DNA from: UBA1479 sp002706405
GTDB taxonomy: Bacteria; Pseudomonadota; Alphaproteobacteria; Rhodospirillales; Casp-alpha2
NCBI GenBank assembly: GCA_963972255.1
Contig: CAXATO010000001.1
Coordinates: 186,001 to 250,000, forward strand
Direction of reading: 5' to 3'
DNA length: 64,000 bases
A program made the translations under genes and the position numbers. Numbering within the stretch: position 1 is the stretch's first letter; every line of letters starts with the position of its first letter. The notes beneath the pieces are model-generated. The model ran no database searches and was not told the origin of the DNA. It saw nothing but the letters and a program-made list of their open reading frames with translations. This document shows positions 42,814 to 50,471 of this stretch, in pieces.

Positions 42814-42876
42814 GGCTCCTTAAGTACGGTGTCCTCCCAGCCAGGGGCGGGACGCGTCGGCATCCATCGCCGCGCG

Positions 42877-42904
42877 CCCGCCCTTGGCGGGTCCTTCGGG
42901 GACC
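42877..42904 (+). promoter_or_regulatory. Tandem GC hairpins in the comE-slcC gap
   Basis: CCCGCC-ctt-GGCGGG (42877-42891) and the overlapping GGTCC-ttcgg-GGACC (42890-42904) can form alternative stems in the 157-bp gap between comE and slcC. They may attenuate read-through or separate expression of comDE from the dehydrogenases. There is no U-tract. Confidence 0.4.
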
Positions 42905-42970
42905 GTTAAGGTCTCCCGGCTTTTCACTGGCGGCCGCCTGGCCGCCGCAGCCGCCGGAGTATTCAGCAGC

Positions 42971-43903
42971 ATGGCCGACATCCTCATCACCGAGTTCATG
43001 GAAGAGTCCCAGGTCGCCCGTCTGGCCGAAAGCTATGATGTGGCCTATCTGCCGGACCTGGTGGCCGAGCAGGACAAGATCCCGGCCCTGATGCCCGGCG
43101 TGCGCGGCCTGATCGTGCGCAACGCGACCCAGGTGCGGGGCGCCGTGCTGGACGCCGCCGACAAGCTGGAATGCGTCGGCCGGCTCGGCGTCGGCCTCGA
43201 CAACATCGACATGGACGCCTGCGCCGCAAAGGGCGTGAAGGTGTTTCCCGCCACCGGGGCCAATTCCGATTCCGTGGCCGAACTGGCCATGGGGGCGATC
43301 TACGTGATGTTCCGCCGCTCCTATCTGGCGACGCCGGACGTGGTCGCCGGCAAATGGCCGCGCATCGAATTGATGGGCCGCGAGGTTCAGGGCAAGACCC
43401 TGGGCATCATCGGCCTGGGCTGGACCGGCCAGGCCCTGGCTTGGCGGGCCCGCGGCAACGGCATGAACCGCATCGCCTACGACCCCTGGGTCAAGAAGGA
43501 CGATCCGCGCTGGGCCGACTGCAAGGTCGAACGCGCCGAGACCCTGGATGACCTGCTGCCGAAATGCGACGCGGTCTCGATCCACGTGCCGCTGACCGAC
43601 GACACGCGCGGCCTGTTCAACGCCGAGACCATCGCCAAGATGAAGGACCGCGCCCTGCTGCTGAACCTGTCGCGCGGCGGCATCGTCGACGAACAGGCCC
43701 TGGTCGACGCGCTGAAATCCGGCAAGCTGTGGGGCGGCTTCACCGACGTGTTCGTCGAGGAGCCCCTGACATCCCCCAACATCTTCGAAGGCGTGCCCAA
43801 CCTGTACTGCACGCCCCATGTCGGCCCGCGCACGGAAGAGGGCGAGGGCAAGGTATCCACCGTCACCGCCGATGCGGTGCTCAACTGTCTGAACGGGAAC
43901 TAA
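42971..43903 (+). CDS. slcC: D-2-hydroxyacid dehydrogenase, likely (S)-sulfolactate dehydrogenase
   Basis: A 310-residue NAD-dependent dehydrogenase of the D-isomer 2-hydroxyacid family. Substrate-domain start RLGVGLDNIDMDAC, nucleotide motif GIIGLGWTGQALA, catalytic Arg in NLSRGGIVDEQALVDAL, Glu in DVFVEEPLTSPN, and catalytic His in TPHVGPRTEEG. Placement between comDE and comC identifies it as SlcC, oxidising (S)-sulfolactate to sulfopyruvate. ATG 42971 is chosen; the ribosome site is weak. Paired with ComC it can racemise sulfolactate. Confidence 0.82.
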   Translation: MADILITEFMEESQVARLAESYDVAYLPDLVAEQDKIPALMPGVRGLIVRNATQVRGAVLDAADKLECVGRLGVGLDNIDMDACAAKGVKVFPATGANSDSVAELAMGAIYVMFRRSYLATPDVVAGKWPRIELMGREVQGKTLGIIGLGWTGQALAWRARGNGMNRIAYDPWVKKDDPRWADCKVERAETLDDLLPKCDAVSIHVPLTDDTRGLFNAETIAKMKDRALLLNLSRGGIVDEQALVDALKSGKLWGGFTDVFVEEPLTSPNIFEGVPNLYCTPHVGPRTEEGEGKVSTVTADAVLNCLNGN

Positions 43904-43908
43904 ACACG

Positions 43909-44952
43909 ATGGCGATCAAGACCCTGGAAGAACTCGAACAGCTGGCCTTCAAGGTCTTCCTGAATTCGAATGTGTCGGAAAACAACGCGGCCCATGTCGT
44001 CCGCGCCCTGGTTCAGGCCGAAGCTGACGGCGTGCCGTCCCACGGCCTGTCCCGCGTGCCGAGCTACGCCGACCAGGCTAAGTCGGGCAAGGTCGACGGC
44101 CATGCCATCGCCCGCCTGGAACAGACGGCGACGGCGGCCCTGCGGGTCGACGCCAACGGCGGCTATGCCTATCCGGCCATTCATCTGGGCCTCGGCCGCG
44201 CCATCACCCTGGCCCAGGAAGCGGGCATCGTCGGCCTCGCCATCGGCAATTCCCACCACGGCGGCGTCGGCGGGCATCCGGTCGAAGCCGCCGCCCGCAA
44301 GGGCCTGATCGCCATGGGCTTCCTCAACGCCCCGGCGGCCATCGCCCCCTGGAACGGCAACCGGGCGCTCTACGGCACCAACCCCATTGCTTTCGCCTGC
44401 CCTCGGCGCAACGCCGACGGCACGGACTGGGGTGACCCGATCCTGGTCGACCTGGCGCTGTCCAAGGTTGCGCGCGGCAAGATCATGATGGCCGCCAACA
44501 AGGGCGAGCCGATCCCCGAGGGCTGGTCCACGGACAAGCACGGCAATCCAACCACGGATGCCAAGGAAGCGCTGGACGGCGGCATGATGATCCCCATGGG
44601 CGATGCCAAGGGCGCGGCGCTGGTGCTGATGGTGGAAATCCTGGCGGCGACGCTGACCGGCTCCAACCACGGCTTCGAAGCCTCCAGCTTCTTCGCCGCC
44701 GACGGCGAGCCGCCCAAGGTCGGCCAGTTCTTCATCCTGATCGACCCTTCTGCCTTCGCCGACAACGACGAGGAAGCGGCCGAAAACCGTTTCATCGAAC
44801 GCATCGGCACCCTGGTCCAGGCCATCACCGAGCAAGACGGCGCCTGGCTCCCCGGCGTCGACCGCTGGGCCAACCGCGCCAAGGCCAACGCCGAGGGTGT
44901 GGAGGTGGCGGACAAGCTGCTGGCGGACCTTGAGGCCCGCGCGGCTGGCTAG
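43909..44952 (+). CDS. comC: (R)-sulfolactate dehydrogenase (Ldh_2 family)
   Basis: A 347-residue NAD(P)-dependent dehydrogenase starting at ATG 43909, five bases after the slcC stop. It has the full family site: ADGVPSHGLSRVPSYAD with His and Arg, IGNSHHGGVGGHPV with the second His, and YGTNPIAFACP. Together with SlcC and ComDE it makes up the sulfolactate/sulfopyruvate hub: it interconverts (R)-sulfolactate and sulfopyruvate. The preserved active site contrasts with the relative at 14174. Confidence 0.85.
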   Translation: MAIKTLEELEQLAFKVFLNSNVSENNAAHVVRALVQAEADGVPSHGLSRVPSYADQAKSGKVDGHAIARLEQTATAALRVDANGGYAYPAIHLGLGRAITLAQEAGIVGLAIGNSHHGGVGGHPVEAAARKGLIAMGFLNAPAAIAPWNGNRALYGTNPIAFACPRRNADGTDWGDPILVDLALSKVARGKIMMAANKGEPIPEGWSTDKHGNPTTDAKEALDGGMMIPMGDAKGAALVLMVEILAATLTGSNHGFEASSFFAADGEPPKVGQFFILIDPSAFADNDEEAAENRFIERIGTLVQAITEQDGAWLPGVDRWANRAKANAEGVEVADKLLADLEARAAG

Positions 44953-45311
44953 TCCACAGATAATTCAGGTGAAAGTTTTTGTTTCTGTTTAACTGCAGAA
45001 CGATGCCGCATGACAAAGGCGACAATAAACATTGTCAGTAGGCTGACACCGATCCAGAAATTTTCTCTCGACATGGCAACATGCAACGCTCCCAGAGTTT
45101 GAAGAGAAAAGCCAAGCACCAACGCGGTTAACCCAAAACTGGTGTCAACTTTCTGTACAAATAGATCGAGTGCGAGGTTTTCGATTCCGTCTAGAGATCG
45201 ATAGTGAAGGATATCCTTGTCGCTGACAGCGAGTAAGCCAACAGCAAGAATGATCACTCCAGCGACATCCCAAAAAAGGCCAAGAACGACCACTAAATTT
45301 ACGTCGTCCAT
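44949..45311 (-). CDS. Small AT-richer membrane protein of unknown function
   Basis: A 120-residue protein with three hydrophobic segments (about residues 5-28, 57-80 and 84-102) and a basic tail (VMRHRSAVKQKQK). ATG 45311 follows AGGAG by six bases, so it looks translated. Its base composition is visibly lower in GC than both neighbours, and codons ending in A and T are common, a sign of recent acquisition. No family was recognised. Its stop overlaps the end of comC on the other strand. Confidence 0.7.
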   Translation of the reverse strand: MDDVNLVVVLGLFWDVAGVIILAVGLLAVSDKDILHYRSLDGIENLALDLFVQKVDTSFGLTALVLGFSLQTLGALHVAMSRENFWIGVSLLTMFIVAFVMRHRSAVKQKQKLSPELSVD

Positions 45312-45340
45312 TTCATACTCCTTTTCCTGGGGGAGAAGGA

Positions 45341-46768
45341 TTAAGGCACCACCTTTCCCGGATTCATGATGCCCTTGGGGTCGAGCGCGGCCTTGATGCT
45401 GCGGAGCAGGTGTTTCTCCACGTCCGTCTTGTAGCGGTCCATCTCGTGCACCTTGAGCAGCCCGATGCCGTGTTCGGCGGAGAAGGAGCCGCCGAGGCTA
45501 TCGGCGATGTCGTGGACGCCGGGGGGCACTTCGTGGCGCAGGCGTTCGGCGTCTTCCGGCGTCGTGTCCTTGGGCATCACCAGGTTGTAGTGCAGGTTGC
45601 CGTCGCCCATGTGGCCGAAGGCCATGATGGTGCAGCCGGGGATCGCCGCCTGCACATGGGGGTCGGCCTTGGCCAGGAATTCGGGGATTTTCGAGACCGG
45701 CACGGAAATGTCATGCTTGGCCGAAGGGCCGCAATGCTTGAGCGCTTCGGGAATGGATTCCCGCAGATTCCAGAGCTTGGCCGCCTGATCGCCGCTTTCG
45801 GCCAGCACGGCGTCGATGATCTCTTCCGCTTCGAAGGCTTCACCCAGGGCTTCCTCGGCCAGGTCGCGGATCACGCCCTTCTGCCCCGATGCCATTTCGA
45901 CGAGCGCATAATGCTCGTACTTCTGCTGCATGGGGTCCTGGGTATTGGGGATGTGTTCGAACACCGCATCCAGCGGCGCGCGGCAGATGTATTCGAAACT
46001 GGTGACCTGATCGCCCGTGGCGCGTTTCAGGCGGTTGAGCAGGTTCGACAGGTCGGCCGGCGAGTTGGCGGCGACCAGGGCCGTCGTCGTTTCCGCCGGG
46101 CGGGGGAACAGTTTCAGGACGGCGGCGGTGATGATGCCGAGCGTGCCCTCGGCCCCCATGAACACATGCTTCAGGTCATAGCCCGTGTTGTTCTTGCGGA
46201 TGCCGCGCAGCCCGTTCCACACGCGGCCGTCGGCCGTCACGACCTCCAGCCCCAGCACCAGGTCCCGGGCGTTGCCGTAGCGCAGCACCTGAATGCCGCC
46301 GGCATTGGTCGAGAGATTGCCGCCGATCTGGCAGGTCCCCTCGGCGGCCAGCGACAGGGGGAACAGGAGCCCGGCGCCCTCGGCCTTGTCCTGGATATCC
46401 TTGAGGATGCAGCCGGCTTCGACCGTCATGGTCGCGTTGACGGGGTCGATCTCGCGCACGGCATTCATGCGGCCCATGTTGACCAGCACGCCGCCCTGGG
46501 CGACGGCCCCGCCGCACAGGCCCGTATTGCCGCCCTGGGGGGTGATGGTCACGCCGTGTTCGGCGCAGATGGCGACGATCTTGGAGACCTCGTCCGTATT
46601 GGCCGGGCGCAGCACCAGCGGGCTTTCGCCTTGGTAGTAATTGCGCTCCTCCGCCAGATAGGGGGCCATGTCGGCGGGCGTCTCAAACCAGCCCTTGTCG
46701 CCCACGGCGTTTTTCAGCGCGGTGCGCGCGGTTTCGGGAAGAGAAGGCATATGGGCGCCGTCGGCCAT
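45341..46768 (-). CDS. FAD-binding oxidase, GlcD / D-lactate dehydrogenase type
   Basis: A 475-residue flavoprotein of the FAD_binding_4 / VAO family. The FAD domain shows ITPQGGNTGLCGGAVAQ, VEAGCILKDIQDKAEGAGLLFPL, AEGTCQIGGNLSTNAGGIQVLRYGN and GAEGTLGIITAAVLKLFPRP; the C-terminal cap has GHMGDGNLHYNL and FSAEHGIGLLKV. Family members oxidise D-lactate, glycolate or D-2-hydroxyglutarate. Beside sulfolactate genes it could oxidise a D-hydroxysulfonate; this is inference. Divergent from the DadA-like gene. Confidence 0.9.
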   Translation of the reverse strand: MADGAHMPSLPETARTALKNAVGDKGWFETPADMAPYLAEERNYYQGESPLVLRPANTDEVSKIVAICAEHGVTITPQGGNTGLCGGAVAQGGVLVNMGRMNAVREIDPVNATMTVEAGCILKDIQDKAEGAGLLFPLSLAAEGTCQIGGNLSTNAGGIQVLRYGNARDLVLGLEVVTADGRVWNGLRGIRKNNTGYDLKHVFMGAEGTLGIITAAVLKLFPRPAETTTALVAANSPADLSNLLNRLKRATGDQVTSFEYICRAPLDAVFEHIPNTQDPMQQKYEHYALVEMASGQKGVIRDLAEEALGEAFEAEEIIDAVLAESGDQAAKLWNLRESIPEALKHCGPSAKHDISVPVSKIPEFLAKADPHVQAAIPGCTIMAFGHMGDGNLHYNLVMPKDTTPEDAERLRHEVPPGVHDIADSLGGSFSAEHGIGLLKVHEMDRYKTDVEKHLLRSIKAALDPKGIMNPGKVVP

Positions 46769-46858
46769 GATCGTATTCCTTGAAGGCGATGGTCACTGGG
46801 GATGTTTCAGGTCATATTTGGCACGAAGGCCGCCCAACGACAAGCCGGAGCCCCGCCC

Positions 46859-48163
46859 ATGACCGCGACAATTTCTCAACCCAAGCCCGAGAATTCCAAA
46901 AGCGTCCCGCAAGGCGGCACGCCGGGGGAAACCACGGTCTGCGTCATCGGCGCCGGCATCGTCGGCGTCAACTGCGCCCTGGCGGCGGTGAAGGAGGGGT
47001 TCAAGGTCACCCTGATCGACCGCATCGCGCCGGGGGAGGCGTGCTCCTTCGGCAATGCCGGCATCCTGGCGGAATGGTCCTTCGTGCCGACCTTCGGGCC
47101 GGAAGTGCTGCGCAGCGTGCCCGGCTATCTGCTGGATCCCAAGGGGCCTTTGACCATCCGCTGGGCACGGCTGCCGCATATTCTGCCCTGGTTGCTGCGC
47201 ATGCTGCGCTTCGCCAGCGTTTCGCACCAGCGCCGCGCCGCCGACGCCATGCGCCATCTGACCATCGGCTGCTCCGACGCCTATGGGGCCTTGGCGGCGG
47301 AGGCGGGGGCGCCGGAACTGGTGCGCCGCGACCCGGTGCTGCAGGTCTATGACAACGAGAGCGATTTCAAGAAGGCGGAGGCCGATCTGGCTTTCCGCGC
47401 GAGCTACGGCATCAAGTATCAGGCGCTGGACCGCAAGGAACTGACGGACCTGGAGCCGGCGCTCGGCCCCGATTTCAAATGGGCCCATGCCTTGCTCGGC
47501 GGCGGCACCACGACCAACCCGGGCCGCCTGACCAAGGTCCTGGCCGAGGCGTTCGTCAAGCGCGGCGGCACCCTGAAGCAGGGCGAGGTGCGGGGGCTTG
47601 CGCGACAAGCCGACGGCGGGTTCCGGATCGAAACGTCGGATGGCGTTCTCGAGGCCGATCGAATCGTGCTGGCCGCCGGTGCCTTTTCCCACAAGCTGGC
47701 GGCCCTGCTGGGCGAGAAGATCCCGCTGGGGACCGAGCGCGGCTATCACGCCATCCTGGCCGACCCGGGGGTGCAGGTGAACCACGCCGTCGGCTGGAAG
47801 GCCCGCGCGTTCTATGCCTCGCCCATGGAGATGGGACTGCGGCTCGCCGGTACGGTCGAACTGGCCGGGCTGGAGGCGCCGCCCGATTACGCCCGGGTAA
47901 AGGTCATGACCGAGTTGGTGCCCAAGCTGCTGCCCGGCGTGAAGACGGAGGTTTCGACGCAATGGATGGGCTTCCGCCCGACCTTGCCGGACAGCCTGCC
48001 GGTGCTCGGCCCGTCGTCGGTGGCGCCGGGGCTGTTCCATGCCTTCGGCCATCAGCACGTGGGCCTGACCTGCGGCCCGGCGACGGGGCGCGTGATCGCG
48101 CGGCTGTTGAAGGGCGAGGCGCCGAACGTGGACCTGACGCCGTTCCGGGCGGATCGATTTTAG
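46859..48163 (+). CDS. FAD-dependent D-amino acid dehydrogenase (DadA)-like oxidoreductase
   Basis: A 434-residue DAO-family flavoprotein with N-terminal GAGIVGVNCALAAVKEGFKVTLID, GEACSFGNAGILAEW, TTNPGRLTKVLAEAFVKRGG, and the C-terminal MGFRPTLPDSLPVLGPS and HVGLTCGPATGRVIARLL phosphate-binding elements, all as in DadA. ATG 46859 has CGGAG nine bases upstream. It deaminates a D-amino acid or oxidises a secondary amine. By position it could feed the sulfopyruvate hub (for example from D-cysteate) or act with the downstream PhnZ-like gene on an aminophosphonate. Confidence 0.85.
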   Translation: MTATISQPKPENSKSVPQGGTPGETTVCVIGAGIVGVNCALAAVKEGFKVTLIDRIAPGEACSFGNAGILAEWSFVPTFGPEVLRSVPGYLLDPKGPLTIRWARLPHILPWLLRMLRFASVSHQRRAADAMRHLTIGCSDAYGALAAEAGAPELVRRDPVLQVYDNESDFKKAEADLAFRASYGIKYQALDRKELTDLEPALGPDFKWAHALLGGGTTTNPGRLTKVLAEAFVKRGGTLKQGEVRGLARQADGGFRIETSDGVLEADRIVLAAGAFSHKLAALLGEKIPLGTERGYHAILADPGVQVNHAVGWKARAFYASPMEMGLRLAGTVELAGLEAPPDYARVKVMTELVPKLLPGVKTEVSTQWMGFRPTLPDSLPVLGPSSVAPGLFHAFGHQHVGLTCGPATGRVIARLLKGEAPNVDLTPFRADRF

Positions 48164-48181
48164 CGATCTGGGCGGTCGGGA

Positions 48182-48730
48182 TTACGCCGCGAGGGCGCTT
48201 TCCATGTAGGGCCGGAAGTGGTCGATGTCCGGCGTCTCCAGGCCGGCGACCTTGGCCCGGTCGTCCCATTCACGCACCTTGACCGCGTCCTGATAGTGGG
48301 GTTGGGCCTCGAAGGCTTTGACCTCGGCATCGCTCATGGGGCCGCCCTGCAGTTCGAGGGAGGTCACCGAGGCCGGGGACAGGGTCTCGAAATAGCCCGG
48401 CCGCGTGGCGCAGAGATAGCGCTTGGCCTCGACATGCAAACCGACGGCCTGGGCCACGCGGGCGTTGAAATGGCGCTCCGCCCAGCCGCGGGCGATGGCC
48501 TCGTGCTTGTCGTTGATGCCGCGGTCGGCGGCGTCCTGGCCGTGTTTCTGCATCATGTGCCCGATGTCGTGCAGGAAGGCGGCGGCGACCAGATCGCCGT
48601 CCCCCGATTCCCGCTCCGCCAGCCAGGCGCACTGCAGCGCGTGTTCCAGCTGCGAGACGACTTCCGTGTACGGGCGGCGGCCCAAATCAAGGTAAACATC
48701 CAAGGCGTCGGTGAGAGGGTTTTTCGTCAT
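48182..48730 (-). CDS. HD-domain protein, PhnZ/MIOX-like phosphonate oxygenase type
   Basis: A 182-residue HD-domain protein with LEHALQC, AAAFLHDIGHMM, DKHEAIARGWAERHF and VGLHVEAKRYLCATRPGY, then LELQGGPMSDAEV. This overall pattern, including the QLEHxLQCA and LxLQGGPM segments, is that of PhnZ, the mixed-valent di-iron oxygenase that cleaves 2-amino-1-hydroxyethylphosphonate. ATG 48730 follows AGGAAC. No PhnY is adjacent; a PhyH dioxygenase lies 12 kb away. Other HD-oxygenase substrates are equally possible. Confidence 0.78.
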   Translation of the reverse strand: MTKNPLTDALDVYLDLGRRPYTEVVSQLEHALQCAWLAERESGDGDLVAAAFLHDIGHMMQKHGQDAADRGINDKHEAIARGWAERHFNARVAQAVGLHVEAKRYLCATRPGYFETLSPASVTSLELQGGPMSDAEVKAFEAQPHYQDAVKVREWDDRAKVAGLETPDIDHFRPYMESALAA

Positions 48731-48798
48731 GGTCAGGTTCCTGTAAACTAGATCAGGTCCTATGAGAAGGACACGGGGCAATGCCGCCCTGGATATCC

Positions 48799-48818
48799 AC
48801 CAATTTTATTATATTGGT
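48799..48818. promoter_or_regulatory. Inverted repeat ACCAAT-N8-ATTGGT upstream of hpnM
   Basis: Six-base arms flank an AT-rich centre (tttattat) about 95 bp before the start of the hopanoid run. It could be an operator or promoter element; the surrounding sequence is GC-rich so the AT block stands out. Confidence 0.35.
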
Positions 48819-48914
48819 CCGGTGTCAGTCAGGTGAATTTTTGTTGATCCCAAGCGGTACTTGAACTTACCGCATGGCCCGGTGTATGCAACGCGCCTGG
48901 AGGAGACGATTCCA

Positions 48915-49541
48915 ATGCTAAGGCGTCTTATACTTTCTGCTTTTCTGGTTACGGGCCTGCTGGCTTTCGCGCCGCGCGCCGTTTGTGCCGAAGTGACGAC
49001 GGATGAAGTCAAAACCTTCGTCAATTCCATGGCCTCGTCGGCGATCAGTTCCCTGACCGGGAAGGATATCGCCCGCGAAGTGCGCAAGGAGCGCTTCCGC
49101 AACCTGGTGAACGATTTCTTCGCCATCAAGTCCATCGGCAAATGGGTGCTGGGCCGCCATTGGCGCCGCGCCACCCCGGAACAGCGCGAGGAATACCTGG
49201 CCCTGTTCGAAAATATGCTGCTCGAACGCTATGTCGACGGGTTCAAGGATTACTCCGGCGAATCCCTGGAAATCCATCGCGCCGAAAAGCGCCAGGAAAA
49301 CGATTTCATCGTGCACACCATGCTGAAGCGCCCCAACGGCCAGCCGGTCGAGGTCAGCTGGCGCGTGGGCGTGGGTGAACGGGACGGCCAGCATATCTTC
49401 AAGATCGTCGACATCATCGTGAACGGTCTGTCCATGGCCCTGACCCAGCAGAAGGAATTCAATTCCGTTATCTCGAACAACGGAAATTCCGTCGACAGCC
49501 TGCTGGAGAAAATGCGGGAAATGGCCAAGCCCGCAGGCTGA
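48915..49541 (+). CDS. hpnM: MlaC-family periplasmic protein (HpnM)
   Basis: A 208-residue secreted protein. Signal peptide MLRRLILSAFLVTGLLAFAPRAVCA-EV is clear after ATG 48915 (GGAGGAG at -10). The mature domain is MlaC/toluene-tolerance Ttg2D type: LVNDFFAIKSIGKWVLGRHWRRATPEQREEYLALFENMLLERYV, then a lipid-binding cone of strands ending IVDIIVNGLSMALTQQKEF. It lies 33 bp before hpnC and is the HpnM component of hopanoid clusters, presumably carrying hopanoids or phospholipid across the periplasm with a partner such as HpnN. Confidence 0.85.
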   Translation: MLRRLILSAFLVTGLLAFAPRAVCAEVTTDEVKTFVNSMASSAISSLTGKDIAREVRKERFRNLVNDFFAIKSIGKWVLGRHWRRATPEQREEYLALFENMLLERYVDGFKDYSGESLEIHRAEKRQENDFIVHTMLKRPNGQPVEVSWRVGVGERDGQHIFKIVDIIVNGLSMALTQQKEFNSVISNNGNSVDSLLEKMREMAKPAG

Positions 49542-49573
49542 ACCTAGCGAACCAGCGAAGGTGTTTTCCGGTC

Positions 49574-50461
49574 ATGGGGCAGCCCGCCGATTCTCATGAA
49601 ACGACGCCGGGTGCCGGCGTGGAAACGCCATCGGGCAAAGACGCCGCTTACGAAAACTTCCCCGTCGGCTCGTTCCTGCTGCCGGCCCACGCGCGCCCGC
49701 ATGTGGCGTGCTTCTATCGCTTCGCCCGCGCCATCGACGACATCGCCGACAACAACACCCTGGACGCGGACACCAAGGTCCGCCGCCTGGCCGCGTTCGA
49801 AGCCGCCCTTTTGGGGCAGCATCCGGGCGACCCCGATTTCGCCACGGCCAATGCCATGCGCGACAGCCTGGGCGAAACGGACATCACGCCGCGCCATTGC
49901 CAGGACCTGATCGACGCCTTCAAGCAGGACGCGGTGAAGAGCCGATACACGGATTGGGACGACCTGATGTACTACTGCATCCGCTCGGCCGCTCCCGTGG
50001 GCCGCTACCTGATCGATCTGCATGGTGGGTCGTCCCTGGGTTACGGCCCGTCCGACGCACTGTGCAACGCGCTTCAGGTCATCAATCATCTGCAGGACTG
50101 CCAGGACGATTACCGCACCTTGGACCGGGTCTACCTGCCGGGCGACTGGATGGCGGAAGAGGGGGCGGTGGTTGAAGACCTGGACCGCGCCGCCTGTACC
50201 CCGGCGCTGCGCCGGGTGATCGATCGCTGCCTGGACGCGACCGAATTCCTGCTGGCCGAGGCCCGACCCATCGCGTCCGGCATGCACAGCCGCCGCCTGG
50301 GGATGGAGGCGGCTGCCATCTGGGAGATCGCCCGCCGGCTGACGGACCTGCTGCGCCGCGAGGACCCGCTGGCCGGGCGCGTGGCGCTCGGCAAGGGCGG
50401 CTATGCCTGGTGCTGCGCCAAGGGGGCGCTGGCCGCACTGGTCGGCCGTCACGGGCGATGA
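49574..50461 (+). CDS. hpnC: Hydroxysqualene synthase HpnC
   Basis: A 295-residue trans-prenyltransferase-fold enzyme. The first Asp-rich motif is RAIDDIADN (residues 52-60) and the second region reads LQDCQDDYRTLDRVYLP. Known HpnC acts after HpnD, turning presqualene diphosphate into hydroxysqualene. Motifs and operon position support the name. The N-terminal ~28 residues are an extra, poorly conserved stretch. Confidence 0.92.
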   Translation: MGQPADSHETTPGAGVETPSGKDAAYENFPVGSFLLPAHARPHVACFYRFARAIDDIADNNTLDADTKVRRLAAFEAALLGQHPGDPDFATANAMRDSLGETDITPRHCQDLIDAFKQDAVKSRYTDWDDLMYYCIRSAAPVGRYLIDLHGGSSLGYGPSDALCNALQVINHLQDCQDDYRTLDRVYLPGDWMAEEGAVVEDLDRAACTPALRRVIDRCLDATEFLLAEARPIASGMHSRRLGMEAAAIWEIARRLTDLLRREDPLAGRVALGKGGYAWCCAKGALAALVGRHGR

Positions 50462-50471
50462 GATCTGGGCG

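Noticed and set aside
41750..44952. Coenzyme M biosynthesis operon
   Set aside because: ComC, ComD and ComE occur, but ComA/ComB or bacterial CoM genes are absent and SlcC points to sulfolactate metabolism.
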